Source: Tritrichomonas musculus (Eukaryota; Parabasalia; Tritrichomonadida; Tritrichomonadidae). Taken from it: a DNA stretch of 64,000 bases. The DNA lies in NCBI GenBank assembly GCA_039105265.1, contig JAPFFF010000012.1, forward strand, positions 3,038,001-3,102,000, written 5' to 3'. How positions within the stretch are numbered: position 1 is the first letter of the stretch; each line of letters opens with the position of its first letter. The notes beneath the pieces were generated by a model. It was not told the DNA's origin and did no database searches. It saw nothing but the letters and a program-made list of their open reading frames with translations. This document shows, piece by piece, positions 1 to 10,153 of the stretch. A program made the position numbers and the translations under genes.

Positions 1-2
1 TA

Positions 3-650
3 AATGACGACGATTTTCGTGAATTAATTATGAGGGAATACTCCAGAAAAAACAAAGATTCTGATGATATAATACCTATTAATACTTGCCATGATAATAT
101 TGATTATTTTAAAGTGTCTTGTTTAAAGACCACCCGAAAAAAACCTTTTTGTAGATAATTTTCTTAAAAATTTTGATGATCTCAAAGAAAATTGAAGACA
201 ATGATTACATAAATAATTGTAATTATTGGGGCAAGAGAATGGAAAAGATAGCATTTCTATATATTTTTTTAAGGCTAACTCAAAAACATTTCTAAGAGCA
301 ATTGCAGGAATATCTACTTCTGGAACAAAGCTTCTAATAATGTTCATTGGAAAAAGAAAAACAGACTTTATCGTAAATTCATAAGTTGGTGATGTCGGCA
401 CACATTGGAAAGATCATTCGGAATCTGGTTGGGTAACTGAAGAAGTTTTTTTACAATATTTATAGAAGTTACGAGAACATTTTGGCTGCACTGATGGACA
501 AAAGTTGCATTTAATTTTGGATGTTTACCCATCGCGCAGAACTGACGACGTCAAAAACTTCGCGGATGGCCTAAACATCGATTTAATATATGCTCCAGCA
601 ATCACTTGATCGCAATGAATCCTCAGCATCTTCTTCGACAATATTATTAG
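3..650 (+). pseudogene. Decayed DDE (pogo/Tc1-mariner-like) transposase
   Basis: This is a broken DNA-transposon transposase whose 5' part lies beyond the left edge. From about 301 one frame reads IAGISTSGTKLLIMFIGKRK, then a stop, then SGWVTEEVFLQYL, a stop, and LHLILDVYPSRRTDDVKNF followed by IDLIYAPAIT. The order SGW..EEVF, LILD (second catalytic Asp region) and the IDLIYAPA block, equal to the usual I-LPP-T block, is typical of DDE_1 superfamily endonucleases. An upstream piece from base 3 (REYSRKNKDSDDIIPINT) is in another frame, so there is at least one frameshift besides three or more in-frame stops. No terminal inverted repeat was found around it. The family call rests on motif order; the subfamily is uncertain. 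Confidence 0.72.
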
Positions 651-659
651 TAAGGCCAG

Positions 660-1560
660 GTATTCATTAATATATTTTTTTTATTTTATTTTTTGCACTT
701 TTTCTGATGTAAATCCTTCCAATAGTACACTTTTTTCAATAAAACTACTTCTTGTTTGTATTATATCGTAATCATCACTTGTTGGCTCATCTATTGGAAT
801 CTACTCGTCTTTTAATTGAATACTAATCTCCCTATCCAATGATTATGAATATTCAAATTCTTCTTCTTCATTTTTTGTTGATCTGATTCTTCGTAAGAAT
901 ATTCGGAATATAAGTTTCTATTTGTGGAAATAACAAAGGAGCTAGTCCAAAAATAAAATAATTTCTAATTTTTCGATGCCCTCCTTCGTATGAGTCAAGA
1001 TTTATCAATTCTCTTCCATCATTAAAAGCAACATTTTTGTAAAATTATCTTCCTTGCATGGTTAAGCTAAATGCGGTTCTTGCCAAAACTTTCTTAGCTT
1101 CAAACTTATCATTTAATTTTTAATAGTTCTATAGCAATTTTTTTGTGCAGGCAAGCCTTTGGTAACGAAAGCACGAACACTACAATTGCAATGATGCATT
1201 GTTTTTACTACATCATTACCAATTTTTTTAATTCTTCTGTTGAATATTCCTCTTTTTCATAGGTATCCAAAAAAAAATTCTAATCTACATTCAAAAGAAT
1301 AGCCATATACAACTACATCAACAGATGGCTTTTGACATAGTTTAGCGCCATCCAATGAAATATAAACATCTCTTTTATTATTATTATTATTCACACAAGG
1401 CCATTAATGCGAAGACTAAATAAAATTCGAGCTCTTGCCTTTTTAGGAATTTATTTTAAATGAACTCAATGATTGCCCATTTTATTCTACCAGGGAAATT
1501 TATGAGATGGCTATTATTCTGAAAACATTATTATAACATATATTTGAAGGTGAATTTCAT
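660..1560 (-). pseudogene. Unrecognised decayed coding region
   Basis: Read on the minus strand this stretch contains several protein-like blocks, such as RDVYISLDGAKLCQKPSVDV, EEYSTEELKKIGNDVVKTMH and FNDGRELINLDSYEGGHRK, in a region richer in G+C than its surroundings. They lie in more than one frame with several breaks, so it is a fossil. I do not recognise the family. It lies beside the decayed transposase and could be part of the same or another mobile element, but nothing in the sequence proves that. Confidence 0.35.
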
Positions 1561-3038
1561 TTTGCTACTTCTGATTTGATATAGATTGCCAATTTTTCAA
1601 GTTATAAACAAAGTTTATTATCTACAATTGAAAAATCGAAACACCAAAGCTTCAATTTTTTATTCACCGGCAATTAGTCATTGATCTATCTTTATACCAA
1701 ATGTACCATCCAATTTATTCACGATGGAGATGGCGTTTCTCAAGTTTGATTCACTAAATTAGCATTTTGAATGAATCAATTAAGTTTTAATGAAAATTCA
1801 TCAGGAGACTTTAATTAATGCATTCACCATTATTTTCCAAGATGGTGAATACATTTTTTTAATAAATATTTTAATATTAATTTTTATTATTATATATTGC
1901 GATTAGACAAGATTTCAGGTTTACATATTAAGATGTAATTAAACTTTGTCTATTGTATATTGATTATTATTTTGCCTGAAGTTATTCAGTTTTATTGGGT
2001 TATTTTCCATAAATAGACAAAATATATTGGATTTTATTTAGTTTGAAGAATTATCGTTACTAATAAAAAATATTCATGAAAATGAATACCAAACTTTTAA
2101 TAACGGTTTTTATTTCTTATTCTTGAAAAACAAACTGCCCATTTAACGAACTTTATATCTATCATAAATATGATATCAAATATGATTTATATAAAAGTAT
2201 TGAACGGATTAGAAATTCTTTTGTGAAGCACTCATTTTTCTTGATAAATTGAGAGAAATTCTTAAATGGATATTATCACTCAAAGCAGAATCGTTTCTGG
2301 AAATTATTCCAATTGTTATCATAACTGAGGAATCTGACACAAAGTTACATGATAAAATTACTTTTAAGGAGTTTGATCAATCAATGTATGTGATATAGTT
2401 GCTTAATAAATCCCACTGCTGATGAATATAAACACTTCCTTTGTTTTAGAGAGAATATCATCATTAATCTATCAATCCGTGAGAGACAAAACAGATTAGA
2501 CTGAATAACAATCTGAAATAGTTAACTTAATCTATTAGAAAGAAGATGAGCTATTTAATACTGATGTTAAACAATATCAATCATTTCATGCTGGCTAACA
2601 TGCTTTAAATAAAATGAGATTATAAAGTTTCTTCAAAAATTGGAAAGTGATGTGAAATGAATCAGATTTGACGCCAGCATTTTCTTATCCTATTTGTCTT
2701 TAGAAATAGTCTATTTTCTCTATTAAAATCGTTTTGAAGTTTAAACTTTTTTTTAAATACACATTGAGAAGGAGAAAAAGAAGAAATACAATGAATTTAC
2801 CTTCATTTATGCTTAAAAACTCTTCAAAAATCTCCAAATATAATCATTTGAGATTTATAGTACTATTGTTACATATGGATTCTAATTTGAAGCAAAAAAG
2901 GTGCAAAGCTCTTACATATGTAATTCAATTTAATTGAGAAAAATGAACAACATGAACTCTCAAAAGTCCAATGATCTTATTTGAGGAAAAAACTGGAAAA
3001 CAACAATATTAATTTGGAAGTTATTTAAATATTGAATT
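1561..3038. other. AT-rich stretch with coding relics
   Basis: No intact gene is seen. Between about 2250 and 2740 the plus strand holds short protein-like blocks, for example AESFLEIIPIVIITEESD and KLHDKITFKEFDQSMYVI, interrupted by stops, and a 67-aa open frame at 2734-2937. These look like remains of a decayed gene of unknown family. The rest is simple AT-rich DNA. Confidence 0.35.
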
Positions 3039-3110
3039 TCTCTTGTGGTGTAGTGGTTATCATATGGGACTTTGAATCCCGGGATGGAGGTTCGATTCCT
3101 CCCAAGAGAA
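3039..3110 (+). tRNA. tRNA-Gln (anticodon TTG)
   Basis: A complete cloverleaf can be drawn without an intron. The acceptor stem TCTCTTG (3039-3045) pairs perfectly with CAAGAGA (3103-3109), with discriminator A at 3110. The anticodon stem TGGGA/TCCCG encloses the loop CTTTGAA (3070-3076), giving anticodon TTG, which reads CAA glutamine codons. The T arm GGAGG-TTCGATT-CCTCC (3086-3102) contains the B box GGTTCGATTCC. The D arm has the usual AGTGGTTA loop, with one T-T mismatch in its stem. CCA is not encoded, as expected for a eukaryotic nuclear tRNA. Confidence 0.95.
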
Positions 3111-3113
3111 AAC

Positions 3114-3120
3114 TTTTTTT
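3114..3120 (+). terminator. RNA polymerase III terminator of tRNA-Gln
   Basis: A run of seven T begins four bases after the tRNA discriminator base, the normal position and form of a Pol III stop signal. Confidence 0.85.
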
Positions 3121-6100
3121 AATGAAGTTTGTATTTGAAAATCTTTTTTCGAATTCTTACTTCCAAGGTGGCTGTTAATCATCTATTATTAGTTTTGTTA
3201 AATGTTTATCATAAACAACAATTCAAAATTTAATACCAGAAAAATTCAGAGAAAATTAAATGGTCGGATTTTTCTTATAGGAAAAGGAGAACGAAGACGG
3301 TTTTTCTTGTACGTTAAAAAATATATTAAAATGATTTTATATAATTAATTAATAGTCATTTTTTCGATATTTGTTAATATTAATATTTTTTAATCATATT
3401 TAAATGAATTTGCATTATTATAAATACATTTATTGTTCAAATAATGGAAATTATATGTTATCAGTATCTGATTTTGATAAATAGGTATGTGAAATTAAGA
3501 AATCGTTTATAAAAAAGATTAGTGATGGCATTATAACCCAATTGACCCTGCCAGAAAAGAAATTCAGCGTATGAATTTTTATTTATTTTATAAGAAAGAA
3601 AAAATAATCATTAAATGTTTTTTGAAAGATTTTGAATAAATTATTTATTTCTATTCAATTACTCTCAATTAAAATATTTATTTGAGATAATTTCTTTTTT
3701 TTTTAAGAATTTTATTTATTTTATTTATGGATAATTTATTCAATATAAACTTATTACAATGGCAATTATATTATTATTATATTTATATATGTTTATATAT
3801 AAAATATAAAATATAAATATTTTATTTATATAATGATAAAAATAGTTCAATTTTACATTCTCAATCATCAATAAGAAATTTTAAATTAAATATCATCGTC
3901 CAAGAGTCAATTTTGAACACAATTTCATAAAAAATAAATCTTTCATATTCAATTATTAATTTTCATGAAATTCCATCAAACAATGTATTAAAGTAGGATT
4001 TTTCTTATAAAACATTTGTATTTCTTTATCATTAAATCTGTATTTATATTAATTTATCAAAATGAAGCCTATTAATAAATAATTTTATTATAATTTTAAT
4101 ATTTATTAAAATAAGCAAGTTTTATTAATTATTACATAAGTAATAAGTAATATTTCACACCTTTACTTTGCTATTTTAGCCTTTTTCCTCAATCTAATAT
4201 ATCTTATATTTTGGCTTCAAATTTGAAATATATCATATAAAAATCCAATATTTAATCAATTTAACAAGCTGGGTAAGCTCTTTTAATTTTTTTTTAGATT
4301 TGAAAAAAATATTTATAAAAAATATACTAAATAATTAAGCATAACATTTTAGTATGTCATTATATAAAAATATAATAGTAAAAAAAGTGATTTATGTCAT
4401 TTTTGTTAAGATAAAATAAAAATGAAAGAGATTATTTTATATAGTTTTAATTCAATTTTTTAAAAAAATAAAATGTTATTATCTTATTATATTTTTATAA
4501 ACTCTATATAATATCACATGATATAGTTTGTATACAATATAAAATAAATTGATAAAATTATAAACTATGAAAAATAATTATACAGCTGGCACAGATTCTT
4601 TGTAACAATTTTGATATCTAAATGTTACAAGAAATTGAATTAAAAATCTATCTTAACAATTCAATTTATTAACTTTTTCATAACTTTTTTTGTTATTTTG
4701 TGAATATCTTTGTTTCCCTACGATATTTCTTTTTGGTTTCTTATTAAGAATTATTCAATATATAATATTATATTTATATTTATATAAAATAACTCGAAAA
4801 AAATCTTTGTCATAACCGTCTCTCCGTTCTCCTTTTTATAGAACTCAAATAATTGTTAAACCTTTTCAAAATATTCAGAGAAAAGCGTTTAAAATCTCTT
4901 AGTAAGAATAATAATTTAAGTAATTAATTATGCCTATAAAATTATAAAGAAAATTGATATTGATGGTATTTTTTTATTTTTTTATTTTCTGAATATTCTC
5001 AAAAATTCAGAATAACTTTTGACCAAACAAAATTGAATATTTTACATTTTTTATATTGTTTTTTTATACAAAGTTTTTAAATTTTAATAACGTATTTTAT
5101 TTCAATTGCATTCAATTTTGTTCTCTTCAGATAAAGGGGTAGATTCCTTGTTGCCCAAAATTTTCTATTTCTAATAGGTTTTTAACTATTATATTAAACA
5201 AAAATTAAATATAGAAAATATCTTTATTTTAACTGGAAGATTTTTTGATATCATAATTTAACTATAAGATATGTATATTTTAATAAATTGAGTTGTTATA
5301 TAGTTTTTAAAATTTTTGATTGGTCAACAACTCAATTTTAAATTAAAGTATTCAAATTATAAAATCATTCAATAATAAAAATTTCAAAATAATTCAAATT
5401 AACTGAAAAAATAATATCCATTCATTTAAATAATCTTTTTTGAATAATTTATATGATTTTTTATTTTACTAATATCTCTGATTTAAGCTTACAAAAAATT
5501 AATATTTTATCATATATATAACTAATCATTAAATATAAAAATATAAAATATGTATTATAATACATAATTCGGTTATTCAAACCTGTATTTACAAGTGAAA
5601 TGATAGGATAATTTTATAAAAAATAGTTTTATAATAAATTATGAAATATATTTCTTTATTATTATTTAAAAATATATTTTAAATTATGACAAAAAGTATT
5701 ATTATCAATATATTATCATATAATATTTAATATTGCATGAATCAAATAATTAAGCTTTATTCCAGAAATTAAATTCTATTATTTTAATATTTCGACAATT
5801 ATATGTACAATTATTTTTTCCATATATTTTTTTGAAAAAATGATTACGTATTGTTTTATTTGATTTTTTTTAATTTAACGTATTTTTTATTTTAGTTGGA
5901 CCACTTTCCTCAGATTGGAAACAGTTTAAATGAAAATATCTTTATCGTTTTTCACTTGACGAACTCTGTTTTTTTGTCTTTCTTTTGTGTTTCTATTGTC
6001 TTTTTATCGTAAACTTCCGACAACATTACTTTATAAACTTTCCACTTTATCTCTAGTACATGTTTTTTTTTTATAAAAATTGTGATTTTTTTTTCATATA

Positions 6101-6275
6101 TCGATTAACAGTTTATTTTTGTAAAACAGAATAGCATATAAGTAATATAAATAACATAAATAACTATTAATATGTTGGATATAAATTATATTTTATAAAT
6201 GATGCTTAATGAAAACATGTTTTAAATCAAGATATGTTAAAATTAAATTTTTTTGGATTTCAATGCTATTAAATT
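3121..6275. other. Long AT-rich intergenic desert
   Basis: About 3.1 kb without a convincing gene; the few open frames are short and of simple composition. The only structured signal is an imperfect inverted repeat: AAAAGGAGAACG followed closely by AGACGGTT near 3280-3304, and its reverse complement near 4815-4845. It brackets about 1.5 kb and may be the ends of a degraded non-autonomous DNA transposon. GGATTTTTCTTATA at about 3266 recurs directly at about 3995. Confidence 0.5.
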
Positions 6276-6286
6276 ATGACCAAAAC

Positions 6287-6328
6287 GTAGCTAGCTCAGA
6301 AAAATCCGTAGCTAACTCAGAAAAATCT
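6287..6328 (+). repeat. 21-bp tandem duplication upstream of pyrB
   Basis: Two adjacent 21-bp units, GTAGCTAGCTCAGAAAAATC(C) and GTAGCTAACTCAGAAAAATC(T), differ at two positions. They lie about 280-315 bases before the pyrB start codon. The second copy is part of the sequence shared with the region upstream of pyrC. Confidence 0.8.
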
Positions 6329-6351
6329 ATTGAAATTTCTTACCTACGTTA
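6305..6351 (+). repeat. 47-bp dispersed repeat, copy upstream of pyrB
   Basis: This copy begins TCCGTAGCTAACTCAG and ends TTACCTACGTT. It matches 11754-11800, upstream of pyrC, with only a handful of mismatches over 47 bp. Both copies have the same orientation relative to the following gene and lie 210-250 bases before its start. It may be an upstream regulatory element or a scar of duplication. A small open frame at 6209-6412 covers it but shows no other sign of being a gene. Confidence 0.7.
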
Positions 6352-6545
6352 TTTGAACTGTTTAGGTTATCATAAAAATGGATCTGACCTAAAAAGAAGC
6401 ATTAATACTTAGATTCTAAAAATTAACACAATATATGAAACGTATTTAATAAATTTTTACTAGATTAATTAAGAATTGAGAAAGATAAATGTATATATTA
6501 TATTAAGTTAAATTCAAAGTATTGGTCGAATTTGAGAGCTTGTTA

Positions 6546-6592
6546 TAACGAAATTTGATTAAAATGACCATTGCTGGACTTGACCTCATTTT
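6546..6592 (+). promoter_or_regulatory. pyrB promoter motifs
   Basis: Three motifs precede pyrB. TAACGA (6546-6551) resembles Myb-recognition elements known from Trichomonas promoters. ATGACCA (6564-6570) recurs upstream of pyrKD and pyrFE. TCATTTT (6586-6592) fits the trichomonad initiator, with its A 14 bases before the ATG. The assignment is by motif match only. Confidence 0.5.
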
Positions 6593-6601
6593 TGTCTTCA
6601 G

Positions 6602-7507
6602 ATGATGAAACACGTCTTAAGCGCTGATCAATTTGATAAAGATAGCTTAAAAGATGTCTTTGACTTAACAAACAAAATCAAAGTTCATCCAGAAGAATAC
6701 TCAAACAAATTAAGTGATAAAATCATTGCTGTTATGTTCTATGAACCAAGTACTAGAACAAGATTATCATTTGAAACTGCTGCACTTAAGCTTGGAGCTA
6801 AAATCATCACAACAGAAAACGCAGGTTCATCATCCTCCGCAAGCAAGGGTGAAACCATTCAAGATTCCGTTCGCGTTATCGCTGGTTATGCTGATGCTAT
6901 GGTTATGCGCCATAAGTCAGATACATCTGCCATTGAAGCAGCTAGTGTTAACAAAATCCCAATTCTTAATGGTGGCGCTGGCAAAGGAGAACATCCAACA
7001 CAAGCATTACTTGACTTGTATACAATCCGCGAAAAAATTGGCCGCCTTGACAACTTAAAAGTTGCAATTATGGGCGACTTAGCAAACGGACGAACAATTC
7101 ACTCACTTATCAAATTATTATCTTTATATGATAACATCAAGATCTATGGTTTAAGCAAAGAAGCATTCGCACTTCCACAAAAATACGTTGAAATTCTTAA
7201 AGAAAAGAGCGTCGAATACAATGTATGCCACAGCTTTGCAGACTTACCAAAAGACTTAGATGTAATGTATCATACAAGAATCCAATCAGAAAGATTTGAA
7301 GGTGATTTTGGTAAAGAAGAATTCATTGTTGACAAAAGCGTATTAGACATGTTCAGTGAAAACCTTATTTTGCTTCACCCATTACCTCGTGTCAATGAAA
7401 TTTCTACTGATGTCGATGATGATCCACGCGCTTGCTACTTCGAACAAGCACACAACGGCTTATGGGTTCGTATGGCCCTTCTCTTACAAGTCCTCAACCG
7501 AGATTAA
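6602..7507 (+). CDS. pyrB: Aspartate carbamoyltransferase, catalytic chain
   Basis: This enzyme joins carbamoyl phosphate and aspartate to form carbamoyl aspartate, the committed step of pyrimidine synthesis. The 301-aa protein has the standard length of a bacterial PyrB chain and all hallmark motifs: carbamoyl phosphate loop PSTRTRLSFET (49-59), the mobile 80s loop with Lys at SASKGET (79-85), HPTQALLDLY (131-140) and HPLPRVNEI (259-267). No regulatory chain (PyrI) gene is nearby, and there is no fusion to CPSase or dihydroorotase as in animals and fungi. It starts with MMKH; either Met could be used. The initiator-like TCATTTT ends ten bases upstream. The stop codon is part of TAAA, a sequence known to serve as a trichomonad polyadenylation signal. 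It converges on pyrKD. A bacterial origin is likely, since standalone short ATCases are bacterial in type. All visible active-site motifs are intact. Confidence 0.95.
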   Translation: MMKHVLSADQFDKDSLKDVFDLTNKIKVHPEEYSNKLSDKIIAVMFYEPSTRTRLSFETAALKLGAKIITTENAGSSSSASKGETIQDSVRVIAGYADAMVMRHKSDTSAIEAASVNKIPILNGGAGKGEHPTQALLDLYTIREKIGRLDNLKVAIMGDLANGRTIHSLIKLLSLYDNIKIYGLSKEAFALPQKYVEILKEKSVEYNVCHSFADLPKDLDVMYHTRIQSERFEGDFGKEEFIVDKSVLDMFSENLILLHPLPRVNEISTDVDDDPRACYFEQAHNGLWVRMALLLQVLNRD

Positions 7508-7915
7508 AAAAAATTAAGTGCGGATTCAATCATTTCATATATATTATATTTTATTGATATATATATTAATAAATTATAAATGTTTCTAATTGTTCTCTTA
7601 ATTTTATCCATTATTTTTCAAAGCTAAATAATTTAAACATTTTTTAAAATATAATGCAATGCAATTTTTATATAATTTACTTTATTTCACTAAGATATAA
7701 CAAATAAGGTATTTGATATGCCTTTACAATGAATACAGAAAAATATAAACACAAATAAACACAAATAAATATACATTGATAATTCATTAGAAAAAGTTTA
7801 CATTGAATATAAATATAATGACTTATGTAGCACCTGTAAGCCATAATAAAAATACAAAAATAGTTTATTGAGCTTTTGCTTATTTTAATATCAATAAAAA
7901 TTCATTCACAATACT
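7508..7915. other. Convergent intergenic region pyrB / pyrKD
   Basis: About 400 bp of AT-rich DNA between two convergent genes, presumably their 3' flanks. A short ACAAATAA-like repeat lies near 7750. No other feature is seen. Confidence 0.6.
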
Positions 7916-9703
7916 TCACTTCTGCGCGATTCCGCGAAAGTCTTCGATCTTCTGATACCCATGAGAAGCCATGAAATCTCTTAAGCCATCAATTATTTCT
8001 ACCATTGCCATTGGATTCGCGAATGTGGCGCTTCCGACCTGGACGGCGCTGGCACCTGCCATTATGAATTGTACTGCATCCTGCCACTTTTCTATTCCGC
8101 CGAGTGCAATTATGGGAACCCTTTCAGCTGGGGGGAGCGACTCGACGGCCTTGACGACATCCCAGACCATTCTCAAGGCGATGGGCCTCACTGCTGGTCC
8201 GCAGAGTCCTGCCTTTATGTTATCAAAAACTGGGGCGCAGTCTTCGATGTCGATCACAATTGATTGAATTGTATTTATAAGACTGATTGCGTCTGCACCG
8301 CTCTTTATACATGCGATGGCAACGGATGCGATGTCAGCTGCATTAGGAGAGAGCTTAACGATGAGAGGCTTCTTCGTGGCAGCGCGAACTGCTTTGACAC
8401 ATTCAGATGCAGCTTCGGGAGAGATGCCGAATGCCATTCCTCCCTGCTTAACGTTCGGGCAGCTGATATTGAGTTCTATTGCGGCAACTTCTGTAGCATC
8501 GAGAAGGCGTGCTCCTTCGGTGTAAGATTGGATGTCGTGGCCTGCGAGATTTGCAATCGAGACGCAGCCAAGTTGTAGCATCCTTGGTAATTCTGTAGAG
8601 ATAAAGCGGCTAACACCCATGTTTTCGAGACCAATTGAATTGATATCACCCATTGGGACTTCGGCAATACGCTCGCCTCCATTTCCAGCTCGTGGCTCGA
8701 GAGTCAAGCCTTTTGAACAAACGCCACCAAGTAGTGAGACGTCGAAAAAGCCACGGTAGTCCTGGCCAAATCCGAAAGTTCCACTTGCCGCAATTACTGG
8801 ATTTTTGAATTTTACTCCAGAAATCTCGACACTGAGGTCTGGTTCGACATCAGATGGTAGAGGAGCGCGACGAGATGGACGAGGATTATTGAATTCGAGT
8901 ATTTCAGCAGGGAAGATGGGACCATCTTTACATACACGCTTATTGCCAATTTTCGTGCGGATTGTACAGCCAAGGCAAGCACCTGCACCGCAGAGCATTT
9001 TCTTTTCGATGCTAAGGAAGCAAGGGACACCAGCCTTTGCGGCTTCTTCTTTGACGTATGAGAGCATTGGTGTAGGACCACAGGCATAAACCGCACTGTA
9101 GTTTTTTTCCTTTATCACATCAGCTGTAAGAGCAGCACTAAGCATTCCTTTGATTCCTGCAGAGCCGTCATCGGTCGTAATGACTAGATTCCGTGGTTTT
9201 ACGTCTTCAATTCCGTAAAAGCCGGATTTGAAACTTGCATAAAAGTCGTATGTAGAATTGGGTAAAGTTGTGGCAAAATTCGCAACAGGAGCAATACCTA
9301 TACCACCACCAGCAATGCAGATTATTTTATCGCTATCAGGATTTGTAAAGCTGTTGCCTAGTGGACCAAATAGATGTAAATCGTCACCACTCCTTAATGA
9401 GCAGATTTCTTTTGTTCCCTGACCTTTTTCGAGAATCAAAAATTCAATAATAAGCGTCTTGGCCTCAGGTCGCTTAGCACGATAAACACTTATTGGGCGA
9501 CCAAAGTAAACAGAAGATCGTGCGCATTTCACCATGTAAAATTGTCCAGCGCGAGGTGTTACTTGAGTTTCTCTTTCGAGAGCGATGCGTGCTTCAAGGT
9601 GATAAACATTACTTTGTCCAGATACGGAAGAGCACTGAAGAACTTTTGCAAGTCCTGAAAAGAGAATTCCGCGTCCTTTTTCGTCGATTTGTGCCTCGTC
9701 CAT
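7916..9703 (-). CDS. pyrKD: Fused PyrK-PyrD, NAD-dependent dihydroorotate dehydrogenase (class 1B)
   Basis: A single 595-aa chain contains both parts of the class 1B enzyme, which oxidises dihydroorotate to orotate and passes electrons through FMN, a 2Fe-2S cluster and FAD to NAD+. Residues about 15-270 are PyrK: flavin-binding GRPISVY (69-74 region), nucleotide-binding AGGGIGIAP (131-139), ACGPTPM (207-213) and four cluster cysteines C238, C243, C246 and C258. A short Pro/Arg-rich linker (273-287) leads to PyrD (about 288-595), with NISCPNVKQGG carrying the class 1B catalytic Cys415, and the flavin-phosphate region IIALGGIEKW and VQVGSATF near the C-terminus. In bacteria PyrK and PyrD are normally separate subunits, so one-piece fusion is unusual. 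It has no signal peptide or membrane segment, so it is probably cytosolic. The gene is richer in G+C than the flanks. It points the same way as pyrFE and is convergent with pyrB. Confidence 0.95.
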   Translation of the reverse strand: MDEAQIDEKGRGILFSGLAKVLQCSSVSGQSNVYHLEARIALERETQVTPRAGQFYMVKCARSSVYFGRPISVYRAKRPEAKTLIIEFLILEKGQGTKEICSLRSGDDLHLFGPLGNSFTNPDSDKIICIAGGGIGIAPVANFATTLPNSTYDFYASFKSGFYGIEDVKPRNLVITTDDGSAGIKGMLSAALTADVIKEKNYSAVYACGPTPMLSYVKEEAAKAGVPCFLSIEKKMLCGAGACLGCTIRTKIGNKRVCKDGPIFPAEILEFNNPRPSRRAPLPSDVEPDLSVEISGVKFKNPVIAASGTFGFGQDYRGFFDVSLLGGVCSKGLTLEPRAGNGGERIAEVPMGDINSIGLENMGVSRFISTELPRMLQLGCVSIANLAGHDIQSYTEGARLLDATEVAAIELNISCPNVKQGGMAFGISPEAASECVKAVRAATKKPLIVKLSPNAADIASVAIACIKSGADAISLINTIQSIVIDIEDCAPVFDNIKAGLCGPAVRPIALRMVWDVVKAVESLPPAERVPIIALGGIEKWQDAVQFIMAGASAVQVGSATFANPMAMVEIIDGLRDFMASHGYQKIEDFRGIAQK

Positions 9704-10153
9704 ATTATATATTGGGCTCTATTTTATGGTCCTCTCATTTTGGTCATAACGTGCTTTCAATAAATCCAGAACGTTTCAATTGAATTAAGTTAATTTCATT
9801 CAAAAATTTGTATAAAATTGAGGGGGATATGGAATTCAAAACTTTTTTAGAGAATCAGAACTTTTTTCAAAAATGCTACATTATCTATCATAATAATTTT
9901 GAAGCTTAATATAAAAGGAGTTAAATGCTATTTATATGATATAATACATTGTTATTTTGTTCAAGGAAAAAACATTTATTTAAAATAACAAATAATATCA
10001 TATGATATTATTTGACTGAAAGATAAAACGATCAGTTCTTAACAACTAACATTTTTAACAGCTGTGATTATTTATATTACAAATATAGTTATTTATATTA
10101 TAAAATTGAAATAATATTATTTATATATAGATTTCCTACGACTAGTTTTTATG
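9704..10153. other. Intergenic region upstream of pyrKD and downstream of pyrFE
   Basis: 450 bp of AT-rich DNA. The part next to pyrKD holds its motif cluster; the part next to pyrFE is presumably 3' flank. Nothing else is seen. Confidence 0.6.
9726..9751 (-). promoter_or_regulatory. pyrKD upstream motif cluster
   Basis: On the coding (minus) strand, ATGACCA (complement of 9741-9747) lies about 38 bases before the start codon and GGACCAT (complement of 9726-9732) about 23 bases before it. On the plus strand the wider match is TGGTCATAACGTG, close to TGGTCATATAACTTG upstream of pyrFE. No clean initiator motif is seen. These are candidate shared control sites; the function is inferred. Confidence 0.4.

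Noticed and set aside
123-401. 92-aa minus-strand open frame
   Set aside because: It lies antisense to the transposase relic, which has recognisable motifs; the minus frame has none.
8069-9096. Open frames overlapping pyrKD on both strands
   Set aside because: They arise from the higher G+C content of pyrKD and show no family motif.
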